Source: an uncultured bacterium (GTDB lineage Bacteria > Patescibacteriota > Minisyncoccia > Minisyncoccales > JAQTVQ01). From it: DNA of 32,638 nt. Below, one piece after another: positions 22,753 to 30,206 of this stretch. The stretch is taken from the NCBI GenBank assembly GCA_903839905.1, contig CAIMDX010000069.1, positions 1 to 32,638 of the forward strand, in the 5' to 3' direction. Position numbers and translations under genes: made by a program. The notes under the pieces were generated by a model, which searched no databases, had not been told where the DNA came from, and was given only the letters and a program-made list of their open reading frames with translations. Position 1 is the stretch's first letter. Every line of letters starts with the position of its first letter.

Positions 22753-23208
22753 TCAAAATGAAAAATGATTAACGGAATTATTTATTAAATAATTATTAGC
22801 TTTGACTAAAATATTCTTGGCATTGGCAAACTTCATTTCTTTAAAAGCTTGTCCAAATGGCAGCCATTCATAACCGATATGTTCATCGGAAATTTTTATT
22901 TCTTCTTGCTCTGTTTCCGCCAAGAAAAAAGCAACTGTTTTAAAAATGGTTTTTCCTTGGACATTGAAAAAATATTTGATGGAATGCTTAAACCCAGGTA
23001 AAAAACGAATATCTTTCAGCCCGGTTTCTTCTTCTATCTCCCGACAAGCCGCAGCCATTTCCGTTTCCCCCTCTTCCAAATGACCTTTGGCAAAATCCCA
23101 ATATCCCTTGGCCTTGGGCGACGATCCAGCATAATGCAAAAGCAGATAATAAATATCCCTTCCCTCTTTTCTAAATATGACCACTCCGGCGGATTTTTCT
23201 GAAGCCAT
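22753..23208 (-). CDS. NUDIX hydrolase, Ap4A-hydrolase-like
   Basis: 151-aa NUDIX protein. The box GHLEEGETEMAAACREIEEETGL-type motif (42-64) has every catalytic residue (G-x5-E-x7-REUxEExGU). The N-terminal AGVVIFRKEGRDIYYLLLHY and the GYWDFAKGH lead-in match the asymmetrical bis(5'-nucleosyl)-tetraphosphatase group, which cleaves Ap4A and related alarmones; the substrate is inferred from that similarity. Start ATG at 23208, without clear Shine-Dalgarno. First gene of a two-gene unit with the PP-loop protein; the upstream gap is a word-shuffled inverted repeat. Confidence 0.88.
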   Translation of the reverse strand: MASEKSAGVVIFRKEGRDIYYLLLHYAGSSPKAKGYWDFAKGHLEEGETEMAAACREIEEETGLKDIRFLPGFKHSIKYFFNVQGKTIFKTVAFFLAETEQEEIKISDEHIGYEWLPFGQAFKEMKFANAKNILVKANNYLINNSVNHFSF

Positions 23209-23236
23209 AAATTCTTAATTAAATCACGGTTATTTT

Positions 23237-23358
23237 AAAGTTCAAATTTCAAAGCTCAAATGTCAAATCAAATCCAAAATCCCAAATCCAAAAAAGTTTT
23301 CGTTTTGGGCTTTGGATTTTGGGCTTTATTTGAAATTTGGATTTTGGCATTTGGATTT
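23237..23358. repeat. word-shuffled inverted repeat (CAAATTTCAAA/CCAAAATCCC type)
   Basis: The left half is AAATTTCAAAG, CAAATGTCAAATC and CCAAAATCCCAAATCC; the right half contains TTTTGGGC, TTTGGATTTTGGGC, GAAATTTGGATTTTGGC and ATTTGGATTT. Strongly strand-asymmetric: C-rich/G-free on the left, G-rich/C-poor on the right. It separates the NUDIX gene from polX. Confidence 0.7.
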
Positions 23359-23369
23359 ATAAACCAATC

Positions 23370-25100
23370 CTAAAATTTCTGTTTAAAATAAATTACTAAT
23401 TCTTTTAACGACCAGGTATTAATAACATCTACTGGCTCTGCCCACCCCCTCCTTGCCTGGGCCACTCCCAGCTCCATAAAACGCATTTGGTCCTTGATGT
23501 GGCTGTCGGTATTTATCGCCATTCTTACTCCGGCTTCTTTGGCCTTCTTAATATTAATATCATTCAAGTCCAGCCTTTCCGGATAAGAGTTGATCTCCAA
23601 GGCCACATTGAATTCTTTAGCCGCCCGCAAAAGTTTGTTAAAATCCGCTTGGTATTCGTCTCGTTTTTTCAATATCCTGCCGGTTGGATGGGAAATGATT
23701 TTTATATTCGGATTTTTCATCGCTTTAATTATCCTCTCGGTCATTTGATCTTTTTCCATTTTAAAATGGGAATGCACTCCGCCGATTGCATAGTCTAATT
23801 TAGCCAAGGCTTCATCTTTGATATCAATAGAACCGTCTTTCAGAATATTAGCTTCACAGCCGTGAAGAATTTTCAATTTTAAATTTTCAATTTTCAATTT
23901 TTTATTGGTCCTGTCTATCTCAATCCTTTGCTCCAATAGCTCCTTCTCATTCAACCCATGTTCTATCGTTAGGTATTTGGTGTGGTCGGTAATGCCGGTA
24001 TATTCATAACCGAGTTCCATCGCTTTCTTAGCCATTTCTTCAATAGAGTTTTCTCCGCCGCTCCAAGTTGTATGGCAGTGCAAATCGCCCTTAATGTCTT
24101 TAAGCTCAACCAACTCCGGCAGCTTTTTTACTTGAGCTAATTCTATCTCCCCCCTATCCTCTCTTAGTTCCGGCGGGATCCAGTCCAGGCCCAAGGCGTT
24201 ATAAATGCCTTTTTCATCTTCTCCGGCGATCATCTTGGGTCCTCGAAAAAGACCGTATTCCGAAAGCTTTAATCCTTTTTCAATGGCAATCTTTCTTAAA
24301 ACAATATTATGATCCTTGGAGCCTGTAAAGTATTGCAATGCTGATCCATAGCTTCTTCTCGGTACTACCCGCAGATCCATATCAAAATCTTCTTTTAATC
24401 TTATTGAAGCTTTAGTCCCTCCCTGGCCCCAAATCTTTACTATGCCCGGCAGGCTCGTAAAAAAATTCATTACTTTTTTCGGCTGGCTTGAAACTACTAA
24501 AAAATCCACATCGCCTATGGTTTCTTTCATCCGCCTCAATGAACCGGCAAAATCAACTTGCTCAACTTCTTTGATGCTTTTTAACTTGCCATAAACCTCT
24601 TGGGCTTTGGGCAATATCTCCCCCAACAAAAATCTTCCCTTGGACCTTTTTAAAAATTCTATGCCTTGAAGAATATTCGCTTGGGCTTTGGGCCCGAAGC
24701 CGAATAATCCGGCGATCTTGTTTTGCTTGGCCGCTTTCTCTAATTCTTTAAGGTTAGTAATGCCTAATTTCTGAAAAAGATATCTGGCCCGCTTCGGGCC
24801 CATCCCTTCAACCGCGATCATCTCTTCCATCTTGATTGGCAATTTCCTTTTCAGCTCGCTGTAATATTTTATCTTGCCGGTTTTGATATACTCCTCTATT
24901 TTTTGGGCAATGCTATCGCCCACGCTTGGAATCTCTCCCAAAGCCTTCAATCCGCCTTTTTTATAAATATCAGCCACATTTTGCTCTAAAGCGTCAACCG
25001 TAATAGCCGCATTTTTATAAGCATACGGCTTGAACGGCACTTCCTCGCTTTCCAAAAAATCGCCTATCTCATATAAAATTTTTGCAATTTCTTGATTCAT
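23370..25100 (-). CDS. polX: DNA polymerase X with PHP phosphoesterase domain
   Basis: Gap-filling repair polymerase with 3'-5' exonuclease/AP-related activity from its PHP domain. 576 aa. Order: 8-kDa-type HhH domain (1-75), second HhH region (EGMGPKRARYLFQ, 98-110), palm with GSLRRMKETIGDVD (186-200; metal ligands D198, D200, third Asp in DMDLRV near 242), FTGSKDHN (258-265), then PHP (DLHCHTTWSGG 339-349; GITDHT 369-374; GVHSHF; INTDSH). Residues 400-411 (KKLKIENLKLKI) are an AT-rich low-complexity insert relative to the usual family sequence. Start ATG at 25100, ~9 nt after a predicted transcription start. Downstream of the GreA-family gene. Confidence 0.95.
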   Translation of the reverse strand: MNQEIAKILYEIGDFLESEEVPFKPYAYKNAAITVDALEQNVADIYKKGGLKALGEIPSVGDSIAQKIEEYIKTGKIKYYSELKRKLPIKMEEMIAVEGMGPKRARYLFQKLGITNLKELEKAAKQNKIAGLFGFGPKAQANILQGIEFLKRSKGRFLLGEILPKAQEVYGKLKSIKEVEQVDFAGSLRRMKETIGDVDFLVVSSQPKKVMNFFTSLPGIVKIWGQGGTKASIRLKEDFDMDLRVVPRRSYGSALQYFTGSKDHNIVLRKIAIEKGLKLSEYGLFRGPKMIAGEDEKGIYNALGLDWIPPELREDRGEIELAQVKKLPELVELKDIKGDLHCHTTWSGGENSIEEMAKKAMELGYEYTGITDHTKYLTIEHGLNEKELLEQRIEIDRTNKKLKIENLKLKILHGCEANILKDGSIDIKDEALAKLDYAIGGVHSHFKMEKDQMTERIIKAMKNPNIKIISHPTGRILKKRDEYQADFNKLLRAAKEFNVALEINSYPERLDLNDINIKKAKEAGVRMAINTDSHIKDQMRFMELGVAQARRGWAEPVDVINTWSLKELVIYFKQKF

Positions 25101-25115
25101 TTCTTCTGTTGCCTT

Positions 25116-25144
25116 ATTCTAAGCTAAAAACAAAGGACGGTCCA
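25116..25144 (-). promoter_or_regulatory. polX promoter candidate
   Basis: Minus strand: TGGACC (25139-25144), 17-bp spacer, TAGAAT (25116-25121), starting transcription about 9 nt before the ATG. It lies right after the upstream terminator, as expected for an independent unit. Confidence 0.45.
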
Positions 25145-25153
25145 TTGAAAAAC

Positions 25154-25183
25154 CAAAGGGGATGCTAGATAGCATCCCCTTTG
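25154..25183 (-). terminator. terminator after the GreA-family gene
   Basis: A perfect 14-bp hairpin CAAAGGGGATGCTA / TAGCATCCCCTTTG with a 2-nt tip; the minus strand continues GTTTTTC. Confidence 0.8.
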
Positions 25184-25203
25184 ATTTTTGATCTGGCCAA
25201 TGG

Positions 25204-25692
25204 CTAAGCTTCTCCTTGGGAGACCTTTAATACTTTATAAACAAAATTTGGCTGATTTTTTACAGCAACCGCTTCTCCTATTTTCCGGCCCAGTAATGCC
25301 TGGCCAACCGGCGACTCGTTAGATATTCTTCCTTCAAAAGGATTGGCTTCCAGCGTTCCGACTATAGTAAAACTGGTCTTATTTCCCGAATTGTCCTGCA
25401 AAAAAACTTTTGATCCCAAATAAACTGTTTCTTTGTCTTCTTTCGGCGGCATTATTATCTCATAGTTCTTCAAAACCGTATCCAGCTCCTGAAGCTTGGT
25501 TTCAAGCATCTCCATATCCTCCTGAAACGACAAATATTCCGAGTCAATATCTTCCGATTGCAAAACCTTGGGAACATCTCCCCTAGTCTTGGCCAGCCTT
25601 ATTTTTTTTAATTCCTCAAACTCCTTCTTAATTTTGGATAAACCTTCGCGAGTTAAATAAAATTTTTGATCTTGAAGCATTGTTGTTGCCAT
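25204..25692 (-). CDS. greA: GreA/GreB-family transcription elongation factor
   Basis: Inserts a coiled coil into the RNA polymerase secondary channel and stimulates cleavage of backtracked RNA. 162 aa from the ATG at 25692 (or 158 from ATG 25680; the TTG at 25719 is unlikely as it lies in a hairpin). N-terminal coiled coil: YLTREGLSKIKKEFEEL to EMLETKLQELDTVLKNY; C-terminal FKBP-like domain: FTIVGTLEANPFEGRISNESPVGQALLG matches GreA. The coil tip, normally GDLKENAEY, reads SEDIDSEY: still acidic but about two residues shorter, so cleavage activity may differ, and a Gfh-like variant cannot be excluded. Expressed alone from a strong promoter with a long leader and pre-start hairpin. Confidence 0.9.
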   Translation of the reverse strand: MATTMLQDQKFYLTREGLSKIKKEFEELKKIRLAKTRGDVPKVLQSEDIDSEYLSFQEDMEMLETKLQELDTVLKNYEIIMPPKEDKETVYLGSKVFLQDNSGNKTSFTIVGTLEANPFEGRISNESPVGQALLGRKIGEAVAVKNQPNFVYKVLKVSQGEA

Positions 25693-25698
25693 ATATAT

Positions 25699-25723
25699 AA
25701 AAAATCCCTTCTGGGGCAAGGGA
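25699..25723 (-). terminator. terminator-like hairpin just upstream of greA
   Basis: Minus strand: TCCCTT / AAGGGA (25705-25710 with 25718-25723), then TTTTTT, ending 7 nt before the ATG. It is about 165-185 nt after the predicted transcription start, so it looks like an attenuator inside the greA leader. Confidence 0.6.
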
Positions 25724-25890
25724 GTTAGCTTTTATTATTTATTCCTGATTGTGTTTAAGTTTGTTCTACGAGCTTTTCCCTTACCTTAGAAGTGTGGTCC
25801 TTGACCGCAAATAAAAAGTTTGCCGGCAAGTTTAGCGGTAATGGATTGCTTCATTCTGTTTTGGACATTCAGCATATTCATCGTGAATTA

Positions 25891-25919
25891 ATAATAAGCT
25901 CGGCCCCAGCCTTTGTCAA
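25891..25919 (-). promoter_or_regulatory. greA promoter
   Basis: Minus strand: TTGACA (25914-25919), exactly 17 bp, TATTAT (25891-25896); one of the two best promoters in the window. The leader from about 25884 to 25693 also contains a 31-codon ORF (MNMLNVQNRMKQ... to a TAA, about 25882-25787) of doubtful meaning and the palindrome TTGCCGGCAA. Confidence 0.75.
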
Positions 25920-25972
25920 TAATCAATTTTACCCTTATTTATCAAGGCTTTCTAACCATTATCAACAGCCAA

Positions 25973-26004
25973 CAAAAAATCCGCCGAAATGAGCGGATTT
26001 TTTG
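25973..26004 (-). terminator. terminator of the ATP synthase operon
   Basis: Stem AATCCGC / GCGGATT (25978-25984 with 25993-25999) with an 8-nt loop; the minus strand continues TTTTTTG. It starts 9 nt after the atpC stop. Confidence 0.88.
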
Positions 26005-26013
26005 CGAAAATTA

Positions 26014-26295
26014 TTATTTTTTCTCTAATTCTCCAGTTTGGCAATAAAGAAAAACTTCTCCTGTCACTAAAACCGTTGTTTGTTTAGGCTGGACTTCCAA
26101 AACTCCTCTTTCAATGTCAAAAATAAATTCTTTCAATTCTTTATCCTGAATCTTTATTTTTCCTTTTTTCAAAGGAGTGATCAATGGCACATGGCCTTCA
26201 AGCACCGTAAGCTCTCCGGCAAGGCCGGGCAAAATAACAGAGCAAACATCTCCCTGGAAAACTATTTTTTCGTGGCTGATAAGGCTTAATTTCAT
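26014..26295 (-). CDS. atpC: ATP synthase epsilon subunit, beta-sandwich domain only
   Basis: Part of the F1 central stalk. At 93 aa it covers only the N-terminal beta-sandwich domain (ISHEKIVFQGDVCSVILPG, ELTVLEGHVPLITPLKKG, GVLEVQPKQTTVL); the C-terminal helical hairpin that inhibits ATP hydrolysis in E. coli (139 aa) is missing. The gene ends with a normal stop and the operon terminator, so this is its real length. If the enzyme can run backwards, epsilon inhibition would be absent. Starts 5 nt after atpD. Confidence 0.93.
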   Translation of the reverse strand: MKLSLISHEKIVFQGDVCSVILPGLAGELTVLEGHVPLITPLKKGKIKIQDKELKEFIFDIERGVLEVQPKQTTVLVTGEVFLYCQTGELEKK

Positions 26296-26300
26296 AAAGT

Positions 26301-27653
26301 CTATATTACTTCCTGGATTCCTCCCTTCATATAAAAATCGTCTTCTTTCTTGGAATCCATTTCGCCAGAAACAATTTTTTTAAATCCCTCTATTGTATCT
26401 TTAAGCGGCACATATTTTCCCTCTTTTCCGGTAAAAATCTGGGCCACGAAGAATGGCTGGGAAAGGAATTTTTGTATTTTTCTGGCGCGCTGGACGATCA
26501 AACGGTCTTCTTCTGCCAGCTCTTCCACTCCCAAAATAGAAATAATATCTCTTAGATCTTTATATCTCTTTAATATCCTGACCACTTCGCTGGCCACAAA
26601 ATAATGCTCTTGGCCGACAATACTTGGGTCTAAAATGGTTGATGTTCCTTCTAGAACATCAATGGACGGATAAATTCCCAAGTCCGCGATCAAGCGGGAC
26701 AGAACAATAGTAGCGTCCAAATGCGAAAAAGTGGAAACCACAGCCGGATCAGTTAAGTCATCGGCCGGCACATAGACCGCCTGGATGGAAGTAATGGATC
26801 CGTCTTTGGTTGAAGTAATCCTTTCCTGTAAAGCGCCGACCTCCGAAAACAAAGTCGGCTGATAGCCGGTTTGCGAAGGGATGCGGCCCAGCAAAGTGGA
26901 AACCTCGCAACCTGCCTGCACAAAACGGAAAATATTATCAATAAAAAGCAAAGTGTCTTTCTTCTCCTGGTCCCTGAAATGTTCGGCAATGGTCAATCCT
27001 GTTAGAGCGATCCTAAAACGCACTCCTGGGGTTTCATTCATTTGGCCGAAGACAAGGCTGGTATTTTTCAATACTCCCGAATTTTCCATATCCACGAGAA
27101 TATCTTTTCCTTCGCGGGAGCGTTCGCCAACGCCCACAAAAACCGAAACGCCTTTATGGACAGCGGCGATATTTCTGATCAACTCTTGGATCAAAACCGT
27201 TTTGCCCACGCCGGCTCCGCCGAACAGGCCGACTTTTCCTCCCTTTGGGACCGGCGTCAAAAGATCAATGGCCTTGATGCCTGTTTCCATAATTTCAATT
27301 TTTGTTTTCTGCTCTTCCAAGGTCGGAGCGGGTTTGTGGATGGGAGCGTAGTTGACGGCTCTGATCTCGCCCCTACCGTCAATCGGCTGGCCTAAAACAT
27401 TCAAAACCCTACCCAAAATTTCCTTGCCTACCGGAACCTTGATAGGCGATCCGGTATCAATAACATCGTCCCCTCTTTTTAATCCGTCGGTGGGGCCCAT
27501 CGCCAAAGCACGGACCTTATTGGCTCCAATATGCTGTTCCACTTCCAAAATCAAATCCCTTCCCTTCACGCTTAAAGCGTTGAACATTTGAGGAAGATCA
27601 TTCTCAAATTCAATATCTATTACCGGTCCTAATATTTGAATTATTTTTGCCAT
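26301..27653 (-). CDS. atpD: ATP synthase beta subunit
   Basis: Catalytic subunit of F1. 450 aa. The Walker A GGAGVGKT (145-152), catalytic Glu in GERSREG (176-182), Walker B LLFIDNIFRF and the QAGCEVSTLLGRIPSQTGYQPTL region are all present; the DELSEED loop reads EELAEED. Unlike alpha, the P-loop is fully canonical, so the catalytic sites look intact. It is separated from atpG by a 111-bp palindromic insertion instead of the usual short gap; no Shine-Dalgarno is seen before the ATG at 27653. Confidence 0.98.
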   Translation of the reverse strand: MAKIIQILGPVIDIEFENDLPQMFNALSVKGRDLILEVEQHIGANKVRALAMGPTDGLKRGDDVIDTGSPIKVPVGKEILGRVLNVLGQPIDGRGEIRAVNYAPIHKPAPTLEEQKTKIEIMETGIKAIDLLTPVPKGGKVGLFGGAGVGKTVLIQELIRNIAAVHKGVSVFVGVGERSREGKDILVDMENSGVLKNTSLVFGQMNETPGVRFRIALTGLTIAEHFRDQEKKDTLLFIDNIFRFVQAGCEVSTLLGRIPSQTGYQPTLFSEVGALQERITSTKDGSITSIQAVYVPADDLTDPAVVSTFSHLDATIVLSRLIADLGIYPSIDVLEGTSTILDPSIVGQEHYFVASEVVRILKRYKDLRDIISILGVEELAEEDRLIVQRARKIQKFLSQPFFVAQIFTGKEGKYVPLKDTIEGFKKIVSGEMDSKKEDDFYMKGGIQEVI

Positions 27654-27660
27654 ACATCTT

Positions 27661-27771
27661 TAGCTTGTAGGAATTAGCTTGTAGCTTGTAGGAGTCTCGC
27701 CTTCGGCGAGAAAGGAATAATATTGCCGAAGGCAATATTTCTCTACAAGCTACCAGCTACAACCTACAACC
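27661..27771. repeat. palindrome with two inner hairpins inside the atp operon
   Basis: The outer arms are built from AGCTTGTAG words on the left and CTACAAGCTA/CAGCTACAA words on the right (imperfect ~28-bp stem). Between them are two perfect hairpins: TCTCGCC-ttc-GGCGAGA (27695-27711) and AATATTGCC-gaa-GGCAATATT (27719-27739). It fills the atpG-atpD gap. Confidence 0.75.
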
Positions 27772-27774
27772 TCG

Positions 27775-28677
27775 TTACGATATTGCCTCTTTGGCTGAAG
27801 TTATTTCTCCCAGTTCGGAGGTGATCTGCTCCTGTCTGGCCTTGTTATAATCTAAAATTAAAAACTTGATAATCTCTTTGGCATTGTCGGAAGCATTTTT
27901 CATGGCGATCATGCGGGCCGAATGTTCGGAAGCGTTGGCTTCCAAAATGGAATGGTAAATTTCAAAAGTAACAAGCTCCGGCACCAAGCTTTCAAAAATT
28001 TCTTTGGAACTGGGTTCAAAAACATATTCCAAATACGGTTCCGGTTCTATTTCTTTTGATCCTTTCGGGGCATGCTCCTTTAAAAGTTTTTCAAAAATAT
28101 CTTCTTCTACCGGCAAAACTTGTATTACGCAGGGCTCCTGGGTAAGAGTCGTTACAAAATTGGTAAAAACAAGATAGATTTTTTGATATTCTTTTTCAAA
28201 ATATCTGGTCAGTACCTCGGCAAGAGGCCTTATCTCATTCAGTTTTCCAAAGTCTCCGATTCCGCTGAATTCAATCTTTAATTTATAGCCTTTTCTCTTA
28301 AAAAAAGCTGATGACTTTTTCCCAATGGCAACGATTTCCACCGGCGCAATCTTTTCAAGATCTTTAATCTGCTTATGGGCATAGTTCAAAATATTTTTGT
28401 TAAAAGACCCGCAAAACCCCCTGTCGGAGCTGACCACTACGGCTAATATTTTTTCCGGCGGCCGCTCTTTAAAATAAAAACTGGCCAGGCCCTCTTTTTT
28501 TTGGTATGCGCTCAATTTTTTCAATATCTGATAAACCCTTAAAGCGAATGGACGAGAATTAAGCGCTAGATTCTGGGCCTTGCCCATTTTGACCGCCGAA
28601 ACCAAACCCAAGGCATTGGTAATCTTGGAAATATTCTGGACAGAACCGATCTTCTGCTTAATTTCTTTAGACTTCAT
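27775..28677 (-). CDS. atpG: ATP synthase gamma subunit
   Basis: Rotor shaft of F1. 300 aa, near the usual ~290. The N-terminal helix reads SKEIKQKIGSVQNISKITNA and AVKMGKAQNLAL, the middle has the SSDRGFCGSFNKNIL motif (conserved SDRGLCGGxN), and the C-terminal helix ends with ASEHSARMIAMKNASDNA and YNKARQEQITSELGEI, all typical. Its start overlaps the atpA stop by 11 bp (28667-28677), so the two are translationally coupled. Confidence 0.97.
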   Translation of the reverse strand: MKSKEIKQKIGSVQNISKITNALGLVSAVKMGKAQNLALNSRPFALRVYQILKKLSAYQKKEGLASFYFKERPPEKILAVVVSSDRGFCGSFNKNILNYAHKQIKDLEKIAPVEIVAIGKKSSAFFKRKGYKLKIEFSGIGDFGKLNEIRPLAEVLTRYFEKEYQKIYLVFTNFVTTLTQEPCVIQVLPVEEDIFEKLLKEHAPKGSKEIEPEPYLEYVFEPSSKEIFESLVPELVTFEIYHSILEANASEHSARMIAMKNASDNAKEIIKFLILDYNKARQEQITSELGEITSAKEAIS

Positions 28678-30175
28678 ATTTTTGCAGCGCTTCCCTTAAC
28701 CCTTTTTCCATTTCCAAACGAAGCTCGGGGCTAATGTCTCTGGTTTTTTTAATATTTTCTAAAACTTCCGGCTTGATAGATTCAAAATATTCAAAAATAT
28801 CTTTTTCCGCCTGCTTGATGTCGGGCAGCTTAACTTTGTCCAACCATCCTTTAACAGCGGCAAAAATAATCAAAACTTCTTTTTCAAACGCCAGCGGATT
28901 CCTTTCTTCCTGCTTTAAAAGCATCATCATTCTTTTGCCTCTTTCTATTTTTTCGCGGGTTTCCTGATCTACCTCTTCGGCAAATTCCAAAAATCCTTCC
29001 AGCTCTTTGAATTGAGCCAACTCCAGTTTTAAAGTAGAAGCTATCTTTTTCATCGCTTTGGTTTGGGCCGCGGACCCGACTCTGGAAACAGAAAGACCAA
29101 TATTCACCTCTGGCCTCTGTCCTTTAAGATACAATCCGGCGTCAAAAAAGATTTGGCCGTCAGTAATGGAAATTACATTAGTGGGCACATAAGCGGTGAT
29201 GTCTCCGGCTTGAGTTTCAATAATAGGAAGAGCGGTCAATGATCCGCCTCCTTTTTCCTTGCTAAGCTTGGCAGCTCTTTCCAATAATCTTGAGTGGAGA
29301 TAAAAAACATCTCCCGGATAAGCTTCTCTTCCCGGCGGCCTTCTTAAAATCAAGGCGATTTCGCGCCAAGCCCAAGCATGCTTGGTCAAGTCATCATAAA
29401 TAACCAACGCGTCCTTTCCGGCATTCATAAAATATTCTCCCTGCGCCGCTCCGCAATAAGGAGCCAAATACAAGAAAGAAGCCGGGTCGGAGGAAGTTGC
29501 AGCCACAACAATGGTATATTCCATAGCGCCGCTCTTTTCCAATATTTCAATGGTGCGGGCCAATTTGGCTCTTTTTTGCCCGATGGCCACATAAATGCAG
29601 ATCGGTCTTTTAGCTTCGGTCTTTTGATTTATGATCACATCAATAGCAAGAGAGCTCTTAGTGGAAATTCTATCGCCCAAAAGCAATTCTCTTTGCCCTC
29701 TTCCAATCGGAATCAAGCTATCAATAATTTTAATACCAGTATGCAAGGGATAATCAACCCCTTCTCTTTCAATAACCGATGGGCCGATTTTCTCTATCAA
29801 CCCGAAATCTTTGGATTCAATTTTTCCTTTGCCGTCCAGCGGCCTTCCCAAGGGATCAATTACGCGGCCGATCATTCCTTCTCCCACCGGTACAGAAACG
29901 ACTTTACCGGTTCTCTTAACAACATCTCCCTGCCTGACTTTGGAGTCTTCTCCTAAAATAATGGCTCCCACTTCCGTTTCTTCCAGGTTCAAAGCTATGC
30001 CTAAAATTTCTTCTTCCTTCCCCTCAAATTTAATGATCTCCATTGAGCTCACATTTAAAAGGCCGCTAATCTTGGCGGTTCCGTCTTTAACTTCAATCAC
30101 CTGGCCGATCTCTTCTTTTTGGGAATTGAAATCCAAATCTTCTATTTCTTTTTTTAAATAGTCTAAAATTTCCAT
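28667..30175 (-). CDS. atpA: ATP synthase alpha subunit with altered P-loop
   Basis: Non-catalytic nucleotide-binding subunit of F1. About 502 aa from the ATG at 30175; the frame is open to a TTG at 30205, but that lies in a small hairpin (AGGGC-aaa-GCCCT) and outside the family start. Typical blocks: GRVIDPLGRPLDGKG, IDSLIPIGRGQRELLLGD, AIGQKRAK, LRRPPGREAYPGDVFYLHSR and the arginine-finger segment SVSRVGSAAQTK. The Walker A, normally GDRQTGKT, reads GDRISTKS (167-174): the Gly before Lys is Thr (codon ACT at 29660-29662), while Lys and the following Ser remain. Nucleotide binding at the non-catalytic sites may be altered. Confidence 0.97.
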   Translation of the reverse strand: MEILDYLKKEIEDLDFNSQKEEIGQVIEVKDGTAKISGLLNVSSMEIIKFEGKEEEILGIALNLEETEVGAIILGEDSKVRQGDVVKRTGKVVSVPVGEGMIGRVIDPLGRPLDGKGKIESKDFGLIEKIGPSVIEREGVDYPLHTGIKIIDSLIPIGRGQRELLLGDRISTKSSLAIDVIINQKTEAKRPICIYVAIGQKRAKLARTIEILEKSGAMEYTIVVAATSSDPASFLYLAPYCGAAQGEYFMNAGKDALVIYDDLTKHAWAWREIALILRRPPGREAYPGDVFYLHSRLLERAAKLSKEKGGGSLTALPIIETQAGDITAYVPTNVISITDGQIFFDAGLYLKGQRPEVNIGLSVSRVGSAAQTKAMKKIASTLKLELAQFKELEGFLEFAEEVDQETREKIERGKRMMMLLKQEERNPLAFEKEVLIIFAAVKGWLDKVKLPDIKQAEKDIFEYFESIKPEVLENIKKTRDISPELRLEMEKGLREALQKYEV

Positions 30176-30206
30176 ATTATTTGCAGGGCTTTGCCCTAAA
30201 TCCAAA

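Noticed and set aside
3180..27771. CRISPR arrays
   Set aside because: The repeats are inverted and single or paired, not regularly spaced direct repeats with unique spacers; no cas genes are present.
30176..30205. TTG start for atpA at 30205
   Set aside because: The ten extra residues lie in a small hairpin and precede the normal alpha N-terminus; ATG 30175 fits.
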